Origin: Candidatus Thorarchaeota archaeon
GTDB lineage: Archaea > Asgardarchaeota > Thorarchaeia > Thorarchaeales > Thorarchaeaceae
DNA: 64,000 bases
Direction of reading: 5' to 3'
Assembly: GCA_016933575.1 (NCBI GenBank)
Contig: JAFGAR010000175.1
Coordinates: 1-64,000, forward strand
Part shown: positions 35,629 through 44,500 of the stretch, piece by piece
How the letters are laid out: every line of letters starts with the position of its first letter
Numbering within the stretch: the first letter of the stretch is position 1
The notes under the pieces: generated by a model
Seen by the model: only the letters and a program-made list of their open reading frames with translations
What the model was told of the DNA's origin: nothing
The model's database searches: none
Translations under genes and position numbers: made by a program

Positions 35629-36675
35629 CTATACATACCCCCTCGTCTTCATTCCCCATCGGATGAATATCTTAGCTGTAAAAGTGAAAAAGATAGACAT
35701 GAGTAATAGAATGAATCCCACAGCAAAGAGTGCTGATCTCCATAATGGGAAGATAAATGCATATCCAAGTTGATTGGTTATTATGCTAGTCATTACATAA
35801 GTAGGATCGAATAGACTATAGGGAATTTGAAGAGAATTTCCTGTTACCATTAGAACAGCCATTGTTTCACCTACAGCTCTTCCTAATGACAGGACAACAG
35901 CGGCTCCGACTCCGGGAAGAGCTGCAGAAACAACTATTCTCCTTGCTGTTTCGCTCTTTGTTGCACCAAGTGCGTACGAAGCCTCCCGTAGACTCATTGG
36001 AACTGATTGAAGGGCATCGTTTGATATTGCAACAACTGTGGGTAAAAGCATAATCGCTAGAATGAGCCCTCCTGCAAGAAGGCTGAATCCATTCGTATCT
36101 CCTTGAAACCATGGTATCCAACTAATTAGGATATTATTTTGAACTGCAGGAGCAAAACTATTCTTAATGAATGGTACGATAACAAGTAATGCCCAAAGTC
36201 CGTAGACTATTGAAGGAATTGCAGCCATCATTTCAACAATCATTCGTATGGGTGAACGAAGATGATTTGGACAATACTCACTAAGGAATATTGCACCTCC
36301 CACACCAAGGGGAACAGCAAGACCGATAGCAATGGCTGCACACATTAAGGAGCCCGTGATGAATACTCCAATCCCATATAGATCTCTATTTGGATCCCAC
36401 GTAGGTCCAACAATTATTCCAGGTCCACCCTCAGGACTTGTGAATATCGGTGCAGATTCAAACCACAGGAAAGTGAGAATAAGTATGATTATTATTGTAC
36501 TGGCAAGAGCAGGTATTGCTAGTCCAATTCGACCGAAGAAATCGATACGACCTGGAGTATCAGCTTCACGAACTTCGATAAAAGGGGCTTTCAGTTTTTG
36601 TAGAATCCTTTTTGTAAGACCAGATTGATCTTCACTCATTTCAGTTGCTGAAGCTGAGTCAATATCTTGAGTCAT
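35629..36675 (-). CDS. pstC: Phosphate ABC transporter permease
   Basis: Six hydrophobic segments with the EAA loop REASYALGATKSETAR and the AAIPSIVYGLWAL pattern. It pairs with PstA. AGGAGA 7-8 nt upstream supports ATG 36675 rather than TTG 36693. It is separated from pstS by about 150 bp holding a strong hairpin, so pstS may be expressed at a higher level. Confidence 0.92.
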   Translation of the reverse strand: MTQDIDSASATEMSEDQSGLTKRILQKLKAPFIEVREADTPGRIDFFGRIGLAIPALASTIIIILILTFLWFESAPIFTSPEGGPGIIVGPTWDPNRDLYGIGVFITGSLMCAAIAIGLAVPLGVGGAIFLSEYCPNHLRSPIRMIVEMMAAIPSIVYGLWALLVIVPFIKNSFAPAVQNNILISWIPWFQGDTNGFSLLAGGLILAIMLLPTVVAISNDALQSVPMSLREASYALGATKSETARRIVVSAALPGVGAAVVLSLGRAVGETMAVLMVTGNSLQIPYSLFDPTYVMTSIITNQLGYAFIFPLWRSALFAVGFILLLMSIFFTFTAKIFIRWGMKTRGYV

Positions 36676-36755
36676 ATTTGATTCTCCTGACAATCAGTTC
36701 TAGTTCTTTGTTAATTTCTGATTTTTTCCGTGACAAATTCGTTGAAAAAGTGTGT

Positions 36756-36798
36756 GGAAGCCAGGTTTCTATATTTGCATTGACCTGGCTTCCTTTTT
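36756..36798 (-). terminator. Hairpin between pstS and pstC
   Basis: Perfect 11-bp stem (36756-36766 with 36783-36793) and 16-nt loop, a T-run 6 nt after it on the minus strand. It lies past the pstS stop but inside the operon, so it may act as a partial terminator or protect the pstS message end. Confidence 0.55.
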
Positions 36799-36822
36799 GG
36801 AAGGAGGATGCTATTAATCTGT

Positions 36823-37869
36823 TTAACTTGGTATTAAATCACCAACAACACTGAGTGCATAGGTGACAGCTGATGTACCTGAGATTGGCACGTAGCCAAC
36901 ATCAGAGATGTACTGCTGTCCCTGAGCTAGAACCCAGTTTAAGTATACGATCACATACCAAGCAAGATTGTCTTCATTGACAAGGTAGTACAATAACCTA
37001 GCAATTGGATAAGCACCTGTATTTGCGGAGTTCATCAAGTTTGCTCCAGGATCTGTGAGTTCAGCAGGGAGTGCCTTTAATGCATTCTCCAGATTGGGAG
37101 TGATATATTCCTGAATTGTTGGGTTATAGAGGTCAACGACTGCAAGGTCTTCCATGAATGCAAGTCCTACATATCCAATTCCGCTTGTATCCCCAAGGAC
37201 ACCAGCTGCAACACCTGGATTTCCTTCAACAGCACTGATTCCAGCAGGCCATGAAATTGACTCGCTATCACCAAGCCCCCATGTATAGTTTTGGTAGGGA
37301 TTTGGATTAGCACCTGCTGTCTTTAGCCATTTTCCAAAAGTCGCAGTTGTTCCAGAAGCATCAGATCTTACGTAGACATTAATATCTCCAGTAGCAGCAA
37401 TTACAACATTGAAGGCAGTTTCAAAAACTTCCCATGTTGTAATGTTTCCTTGAAAGATTGCAACTGCCATATCACAGTCCATCTTGAAATTGGATCCATT
37501 GACAGCGGGATTGGCTACTATGCCAAGTGCATCAGCTGAAACTGGGATAATCTTTACATTAGGATTAGCTGTTCTGTAGTCTGAATTTGGATAAGAGCTT
37601 GATGCACCAATATCGATTAATTCATCAGCTACTTGAGACTGGCCAAGACCAGAGCCTCCGGTGCTGGGATTAACTGTCATTGCTGGAAAATCAGCGTGGA
37701 ACTGGGTCGCCCATTCCTGTGACAAGGGATATACTGTGGTAGAACCAGCAGTAGTGATTATGTATGTGGTGGTTCCAGTACCCCCGGGAGGTGCAATCAT
37801 GTACATTGCACCTGCGCCAATAACAAGTCCTACAACAAGGACTGCTATCAGTTTGATACTATCATTCAT
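36823..37869 (-). CDS. pstS: Phosphate-binding protein
   Basis: 348 residues from ATG 37869, which begins a signal/anchor (LIAVLVVGLVIGAGAMYM). An upstream ORF start at 37992 would precede the signal by 41 residues and is unlikely; TAGGAG upstream supports the inner start. Phosphate-site patterns are AGSTTVYPLSQEW, STGGSGLGQSQV and IGASSS, with DASGTTATF later. It captures phosphate outside the cell for PstCAB. It heads the operon. Confidence 0.92.
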   Translation of the reverse strand: MNDSIKLIAVLVVGLVIGAGAMYMIAPPGGTGTTTYIITTAGSTTVYPLSQEWATQFHADFPAMTVNPSTGGSGLGQSQVADELIDIGASSSYPNSDYRTANPNVKIIPVSADALGIVANPAVNGSNFKMDCDMAVAIFQGNITTWEVFETAFNVVIAATGDINVYVRSDASGTTATFGKWLKTAGANPNPYQNYTWGLGDSESISWPAGISAVEGNPGVAAGVLGDTSGIGYVGLAFMEDLAVVDLYNPTIQEYITPNLENALKALPAELTDPGANLMNSANTGAYPIARLLYYLVNEDNLAWYVIVYLNWVLAQGQQYISDVGYVPISGTSAVTYALSVVGDLIPS

Positions 37870-38005
37870 TTTTTTTATTACTCCTATAGAGCGTACTCCA
37901 ATTGAGTATGAAGACCCTCCAAAATCCCTAGTAATTAAGAAATAGGCAAGAGCTTCAGTAGCTGCATTTATCAGTATATGCTTCATATGCATATAATTAA
38001 TTCCC

Positions 38006-38037
38006 CCTATCTTGCTTTATCACAAAGCATAGATAGG
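38006..38037. promoter_or_regulatory. 32-bp dyad in the pst/phoU-abrB promoter region
   Basis: CCTATCT-TGCTTT and AAAGCA-(T)-AGATAGG face each other around ATCAC: 13 paired positions with one bulge. It lies in the 274-bp gap between divergent pstS and the AbrB-PhoU regulator, just upstream of a likely pstS TATA box (AATTATATG near 37990). This is the best candidate for the phosphate operator, possibly bound by the adjacent AbrB-domain protein. Confidence 0.6.
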
Positions 38038-38096
38038 TTTTCAAAAATCAAAGATATCAACTCAGCTTCAAAAGCCGCTCTATCTTAAAAAATAGC

Positions 38097-38108
38097 AAAT
38101 GTACATTT
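38097..38108. promoter_or_regulatory. 12-bp perfect palindrome near the abrB-phoU promoter
   Basis: AAATGTACATTT is 36 bp ahead of the start of the regulator gene and immediately after a TATA-like CTTAAAAAATAG. A protein bound here would cover the expected transcription start, so it may serve autoregulation. Confidence 0.35.
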
Positions 38109-38143
38109 ACATCATATGAAACATTCATAGGATGTGCTGAACA

Positions 38144-39157
38144 ATGATTACTACCAGAAAGCTCAATCAAGTAAGAAACTCATACTATGTGTATCTTCCT
38201 AGAGAATGGTGCGATGAACATCGACTGGACAAAAACTCAGAAGTCACACTGGAAAGAACTCAAGACGGAGCACTTCATATCTCACCTTCTGTTATTCAAG
38301 CAAAACAGACAACTCCGCTGAAAATAACCATTGAAAATGAACACAGGCAAGACCTCTCAAATCTACTTATCGGAGCTTATATAGTCGGAGCTGGAGAATT
38401 GGAGCTTACATTCACTGATGCATTGGATATGGCTACACGTGAAGAGATTAGCAAGTGGGTAGACAAGCTTGAAGGATGGGGTATTCTTGATGAACACAGT
38501 AATAGTATGCTGATAAGTGATATTCTTACTAGTGATCGAGAGGTTATTCGGAAGGTGCTCAAGCGACAATTTGCAACTACGAAATACATGCTTCAGCAGA
38601 TGATATCATCAATCTCTGGTGGTGACATAACTGACTATATGCACATTGTTTCAAGGGATGAGCAGGTCGACCGTAATAGATACCTTGTCGAAAGATTGTG
38701 TCACCTTGTTCTCAGAGACCCCGCGTATGCAAGAAAAATCGCACTCTCACCACCGGATGCTCTCAGTTTTAGTTTAGCTGCGAAGTTTGTCGAGAGATTA
38801 GCAGATCATATTTGCGGTGCGGTTAATGAGATTATGGACATTAAAAAAATTGATACAAAACTGGTTAAGCTGACTACAAGAATCTCTGAACTCTACGAGA
38901 AGACAACATCTGTTTTCTTCAGCATCGACAAGAAAGGAAGAGAGCAAAAGGAAGAATTAACCGTCGAAGCTACTGAGGCATTTGAATCACTACGAGAAGC
39001 AAATGATCTCGCAGACTCACTGAGTCGTCTTGAGTCTTCAAGAAGCGAAAAAAACCCACACGAGATCATACTTGCACTGCATCTTGAAAGAATTGCTTCG
39101 TACTGCTCGGACATTATCGAGATTGGAATCAATAGAATCGTTGAAGTGAGAATATAG
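38144..39157 (+). CDS. AbrB-PhoU phosphate uptake regulator
   Basis: 337 residues. The N-terminal 50 form a SpoVT/AbrB swapped-hairpin DNA-binding domain (RKLNQVRNSYYVYLPREWC), the rest contains PhoU-like helical repeats with FVERLADHICGAV. This architecture is standard in archaea next to pst genes and probably represses them when phosphate is plentiful. It is divergent from pstS across the dyad region. The methyltransferase gene follows after 36 bp. Confidence 0.9.
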   Translation: MITTRKLNQVRNSYYVYLPREWCDEHRLDKNSEVTLERTQDGALHISPSVIQAKQTTPLKITIENEHRQDLSNLLIGAYIVGAGELELTFTDALDMATREEISKWVDKLEGWGILDEHSNSMLISDILTSDREVIRKVLKRQFATTKYMLQQMISSISGGDITDYMHIVSRDEQVDRNRYLVERLCHLVLRDPAYARKIALSPPDALSFSLAAKFVERLADHICGAVNEIMDIKKIDTKLVKLTTRISELYEKTTSVFFSIDKKGREQKEELTVEATEAFESLREANDLADSLSRLESSRSEKNPHEIILALHLERIASYCSDIIEIGINRIVEVRI

Positions 39158-39193
39158 AGGTTAGACTTATGACGTACTTTAACCTTAATTGAC

Positions 39194-40036
39194 ATGGTGA
39201 AGGGTGTGCGTCAGAGACCTAAGAATACTATGAATGACCTCGATAGCAAAGAATGGGTTAAATCAACTAAATCGTGGTTCATAATCAATCCTCGACCTAG
39301 ATCTGATGTCCAGCTTGAACATCCAGCAAAATTCCCTGAGGAACTAGTAAAGCATTTTCTTAGATTCTTCACAAAGGAAGGTTCTTGGGTCCTTGATCCA
39401 TTTGCTGGCATTGGCAGTACCCTTATCGCTTGCAAGGAGTCTTCAAGAAACTCTGTAGGTATTGAACTCAATCCGGAATTTGTTGATATTGGGAGGCGGT
39501 TTTTGTCAACATATCCGGGCAAAGGAGAACATCACTTTCTCGATGGAAATTCAATGAGAATTAGAGAGTTGCTTGAGAATGAGTTTAAGCATGAGGTACC
39601 AACATTTGATTTCCTAATTACTTCACCACCATACTGGGACATGCTTCGAAAGTCTCGAGGGGGAAATGATTCAATCCAAAAAGACAGAAAGGAGCGAGGT
39701 CTACGCCAGTTCTATAGCAATCTTGAATATGACCTTGGGAATATTGATAATTACTACCGGTATATCGAGACCTTGAGCTCCATTATTTGTAGCCTGAAGC
39801 CCTTCTTACGGGATGGAGCTTACCTATCCATTATTGTGCAGAATATGAGAGATACAAACGGTGAGATGCGACCGATAGCTTGGGATGTAGCAAAGCAACT
39901 CTCGAATCAATATCAACTTCAACAGGAGATGATCTGGTGTCAAGATAATAAGAAACTAGGTTGTTGGGGGTATCCAACCACCTACGTATCGAATGTGCAT
40001 CACCACTATTGTCTCATATTCAGGAATTCAGTTTAA
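39194..40036 (+). CDS. Orphan DNA methyltransferase (N4-C / N6-A type)
   Basis: 280 residues. A HPAKFPEELVKHFLRFF element leads into DPFAGIGSTLIA (SAM site) and GIELNPEFVDIGRR; the catalytic motif LITSPPYWDM comes about 70 residues later. SPPY is typical of N4-cytosine enzymes. The motif order (SAM site first, catalytic loop after) is permuted relative to the commonest beta-class enzymes. No restriction endonuclease gene lies nearby, so it may be regulatory or a remnant of a defence system. Confidence 0.82.
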   Translation: MVKGVRQRPKNTMNDLDSKEWVKSTKSWFIINPRPRSDVQLEHPAKFPEELVKHFLRFFTKEGSWVLDPFAGIGSTLIACKESSRNSVGIELNPEFVDIGRRFLSTYPGKGEHHFLDGNSMRIRELLENEFKHEVPTFDFLITSPPYWDMLRKSRGGNDSIQKDRKERGLRQFYSNLEYDLGNIDNYYRYIETLSSIICSLKPFLRDGAYLSIIVQNMRDTNGEMRPIAWDVAKQLSNQYQLQQEMIWCQDNKKLGCWGYPTTYVSNVHHHYCLIFRNSV

Positions 40037-40090
40037 CAGTCGTTATAGCCATAAACATTCACATACTATGTTATACTGAGAGTATGTTGC

Positions 40091-40609
40091 TTGGTCGAAC
40101 GAGTTGAAATCTTTGGAATTGAAGAGAAAGAGCTCGAAGGATTTCTGCATGCACTATCTAATTTGTATAACAGTAAAACAAAATTCTACGAGTCAGGAAT
40201 AAATCTGCTTCTTAGTAATGAATTAGATAGCAAGCAAGTTCTTTTCATAACACATCTCTATACTATATCGACCGGTATTATTCTTCTATTCGTTGAGTAT
40301 CTCAAAGATCTCAATACAGCATCCTTCAAAATTCATGCGTTTCGACCTTTTCTTGCATCACAAACCACATATGAATTTGCAGAGAAAAAGCTCAAGGAAA
40401 CTCTAGAGTACTTCAAAGACAAAGACATGAAACCTTTTGCACTTGAAGCCATCATTGATGTTTTTATATGTCCAAACTGCAATGCTCGGTATTCATCCAG
40501 AATTCTTAGGATGAGAGATGACGGTTATATTGAATGTCAGAATTGTGGCAAGTATGTGTTTGTAAGAAAAAGTGAAGATACGCCTGAGTCACAATCGGTA
40601 CAAGTTTGA
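40091..40609 (+). CDS. Zinc-ribbon protein, unknown
   Basis: 172 residues: a helical N-terminal 120 residues and a C-terminal zinc ribbon with two Cys pairs (CPNCNARY and CQNCGKY). No membrane segment. ACATACTATG about 25 bp upstream of the TTG start fits a leaderless gene. No family was recognised. Confidence 0.55.
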   Translation: MVERVEIFGIEEKELEGFLHALSNLYNSKTKFYESGINLLLSNELDSKQVLFITHLYTISTGIILLFVEYLKDLNTASFKIHAFRPFLASQTTYEFAEKKLKETLEYFKDKDMKPFALEAIIDVFICPNCNARYSSRILRMRDDGYIECQNCGKYVFVRKSEDTPESQSVQV

Positions 40610-40662
40610 ATGTGAGAACCATGTCATATCATTCTTAAGTAGATTCTTTTGAACGAGCATTT

Positions 40663-41550
40663 ATGCCAAATAGTCCTCGTCACCTCACTATTGAGGATCA
40701 TCGACAAGTTAAGTTGCTTTGTGAAACAATATGGGAAGGTAATGACTATGTGCCAGAAACTTTTCCAAAATGGGTATCGGATTCTAAGGCAACGCCAATG
40801 GGAGTATTCGAAGGAGAAGATCTCATAGCGCTTGCAAACTTAGAGAGAGTTGATGGTACCTCAATTGCATGGGTTCAAGGTCTTAGAGTAAAAGATGGCT
40901 ATAGACAGAAGGGCTATGGTACAAGTGTGACAAATGCAATAGTCGATATCTCACGAACTATGGGAATCCGAACTTTATGGTATGCTACTAGCTCTAAAAA
41001 TACATCATCACAACATGTGGCTGAACGAACTGGATTCAAAGTTGTGGACAACACCGGTTACTTTCGTCTATACAAGCCATACCCGCCACATGCAAAACCC
41101 AGTCCAAGCATCGTTCCTCTACAAGTAAATCCCTCGAGACTATTTGAAATCCTACAAGAAAATCCCGACCTTGTTCAAAGTACCACATTTCCATTAGCAT
41201 GGGAATTCGACTTCAGGAGTATTGAAGGATTGACAAGACTACTCCAAAATGCTACCATCAGAGTCATTATCGATGAATCTGGTAGGGCTCAAGGCGTCTA
41301 TTGTATGATAACTAGGCAGAGAAAGGACGAACTTACTGCTGCGTATACAGTATTCACCACTGATAGATCAATATTTGTTGACATCATTTCCAGGACTATT
41401 GATGAAGCAGAAACATTGGGAGCAAATCGTGCGGTCTACTTTCTTGGACCACGGGCAACAGAGTGGGCACTTACGCTTGGTTTTGTAGATGAGGAATTCA
41501 ATGGTAGACAATTCCTCCTCTATGAGCTGAATCCAGCGGCCAATGCCTAA
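40663..41550 (+). CDS. GNAT acetyltransferase, two domains
   Basis: 295 residues. The first GNAT domain has the acetyl-CoA loop VKDGYRQKGYGT and helix ending AERTGFKVVD. The second half (from about 150) looks like a degenerate GNAT or substrate domain. The acceptor may be an amine, a peptide or an antibiotic-like molecule; the sequence does not say. It converges on the giant C25 protein gene, 10 bp apart. Confidence 0.82.
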   Translation: MPNSPRHLTIEDHRQVKLLCETIWEGNDYVPETFPKWVSDSKATPMGVFEGEDLIALANLERVDGTSIAWVQGLRVKDGYRQKGYGTSVTNAIVDISRTMGIRTLWYATSSKNTSSQHVAERTGFKVVDNTGYFRLYKPYPPHAKPSPSIVPLQVNPSRLFEILQENPDLVQSTTFPLAWEFDFRSIEGLTRLLQNATIRVIIDESGRAQGVYCMITRQRKDELTAAYTVFTTDRSIFVDIISRTIDEAETLGANRAVYFLGPRATEWALTLGFVDEEFNGRQFLLYELNPAANA

Positions 41551-41560
41551 GCGATAGATG

Positions 41561-44500
41561 CTATCTATTTCTCAGTTTTTTATAGATAGATAGAAATCCA
41601 ACAAAGATTGCGACTGCAAGAGTTGTATACAAAGCAACTCTAAGTATTAGTTCCACATCACTAAAGGGATTTGGAGCTGGAAGTAGAGTAATTGTTAGGA
41701 CAAGAGTATTGTAGTTATTATATAAGTCAAAGACTGCAACTTCAATTGTGTAAACTCCTGAATCTAGATCAATGGAATTTATCAACCAACCTGTAGTATT
41801 CACTGAAAACCGAGTGTCATTCACACTCCAATGATCTATACCTGAGAAATCAGTTGCCTCGAGATATACTTCTAGATTTGATCCATATTGAAGGTCGATG
41901 GATGCATCTGAGTATATCCAAGTCGGTGAGATTGTATCAATAACTTGGATCGTGACCTCATCTATCAATGTATTGTCGAATGGATCTATAGCTGTTAGCT
42001 CTAGACCATAACTTCCAACATGCAGAGGTACAACGTTAGATAGTTGTCCACTCAATGTCAATACAAAATGAACGGTATCGTTTATAGTAAAAGAGTCAAG
42101 GCCGCTATCATCGAAGATATCGAATTGAAACACAAACGATTGACCAGCTTCGGCGACTATGTATTCCAGAGGTGTTAACCATTCTGGTGGATTATTATCA
42201 ACCGCGGGGAGGTAACTGCTGTTTGTCACCCAACCAGTTAGATTTTCACCATCAAGTTCCACGGTTGCAAGGATTCCATTACTTCTGAAAATAGATGCAG
42301 TTTGCCCAGTAGTAGTAGAAGCTGAACGCCATATAGCATAGCTTTCCCAAATTGAAGAACTGGTCACTCGTTGATTATCAAACCAAGCATGCAATGCATG
42401 AACATCGCCAATCTCTGCATAGCTGTTGGTATATGTTGGAGACCTTAATCCAGTGATAAAGAAGAGACGAGATCCCTCTAGTACTCCTGAGGAAATATAA
42501 CCGTTCAATGTGTTAGCTGTTATCTCAACCTCTGCTTGCATAATTGTTACATTATTCTCATCCAATACAGCCATGCTTACATCTACTCCAACTTCGTATA
42601 TACCTATCATACCACTGAATGTATAATTCAACTGGATTGAATAGGGTTCTGCTCGCTGATACCAATTATAGAAATCCCCTAGTTCAGGATCTAGAAGCGG
42701 AACAACTTCAGTTGATGTTATGGTCACAGACTCAGTATCTGTACGAGTGTCATTCCATTGGACAGTAAGTTCAATTAAATTGGTACCATTTTGAAACACC
42801 GGGACCATGACCTCTAATTGAGTAATATTCACAATATGAATGATATCTTCATCATTGACCGACACATCTAGAGATTCAACTTCTTCAATTTGGTCTATAG
42901 TATATTCTACAAGAACAAGACCGCCTCTGACTGTCTGACTACTTGTTGGAGATGTTATTTCGAAGTTACGGGGAATCTCGACTGATACATTTTGCATTAT
43001 AGCATTGTTTGAGGTCATCAACTCCCCAACAACTGGTGTTACATATACACACACATTATGCAATCCTAAATCAGTTGGGATCCAGATGTATTCAAATTCA
43101 TAATATGCACTTGGTGCGAGAGAAGAAATTTCATCTTCGTCAACAACTACATCATCAATAAAGATTGTGAGTTCGACATCATATTCTGTGCTATTTCCGA
43201 TATTATGAGCAATTGCAGTAATCTCAACAGGTTCGTTGAGTGAAGCATAGGAGGGTGCTAAGAGACCTGCTTCTAGTTCACTCCCTTGATATTTGTATAA
43301 AAAGTTGAGACTAAATTCAGTCGTATATGATAGGAGCGAACTATCATATGAGTTATAGTGAATCCCATCACCATGGTTAAGACCTACAGTACCGTCATAG
43401 ATATTGCCCATTGTCTGATAATTAAACTGAATTAGTCCATTCTCGTAGAAGACTACTTCAAATGTGCCAGCTATTCCTCCTGAGAGATAGTAATACTCGC
43501 GAAACTCTATGACCACTCTATCCTCTGTTGCCCAACACCAGATATTGTTGTATGCAATGAGATCAGCCCACATTGGTGCAAGTGAGTAAACATATCGAGA
43601 ATCAGTGGTTGGATATTCTACATTGTTATATTGCCAAGGATTGTCATTCTCAAAACTAAGCCACCCATTACTACTAACATAGACTGTATCGAAGATATTA
43701 TCATAGAATTGAAACTCAAAGGGAAGTACCACACCGACTGACTCGTCATCACCATCAACGTCTAGATTGACACCGTTTACAAAAGCATCATACCAAGTAT
43801 ATGTTACCTCGGACATCATGTAGTCATGCAGGTCACGCACACTTACCATTTGAGTTGCATAATTATTAGCTTCTGAGTATTCATCATCCACAGGCTCTGC
43901 ATAGGCTGTGATATTGTATGAGTTCACTTCAAAGGGTGCCCAAGGATATTCAATTGATTCAGCGTGTCCACTAAGAAGCACTGGAACTGAGATTGAATCG
44001 ACTTCACTACCATTGATTAGAAGTGTCAAGACTACATTAGTTTCATCCATAGTTCCTTTATTCTGAACTGAAGCTGTTATTGTAGTCGATTCTCCGGGCC
44101 CTAAAGTTGCAGGGACATCTATAGTGACTGAGAGATCATGTTCTGGAACTTCGTAATTTGACCAGATTAGGGCATTATAGACAATTTGGCAATCATCAGC
44201 GCCACTTGAGTATTCAGGCAATCCAGTGAATAGAACCATCCCGCGGTATGCGATAATTGCTCCGTAAGGAGTTGCGGAATCATGAAGTGCAAGATACATA
44301 CCACCATCTAACTTGCTACTGTCCCATTGTGAGTCGAGTGGATAGAATGTCATTGGATAAGCCTGAGTATAGGAGCCCTCGAGTCCATTGAATAGTGGAT
44401 GAGTTTCTTCAATTAGATCATACACTACTGAACCACTGTAATATACTGAAGTTGTTCCATAGTCAGCTAATCCGAGGAATTCAGCCCAATCTTCAAGATT

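Noticed and set aside
37870..37992. N-terminal extension of PstS
   Set aside because: It would put 41 residues before the signal sequence; TAGGAG and the signal itself favour the inner ATG.
41578..41594. Short GATA tandem repeat
   Set aside because: Only about three units, within the final codons of the giant surface protein; no sign of a larger repeat array.
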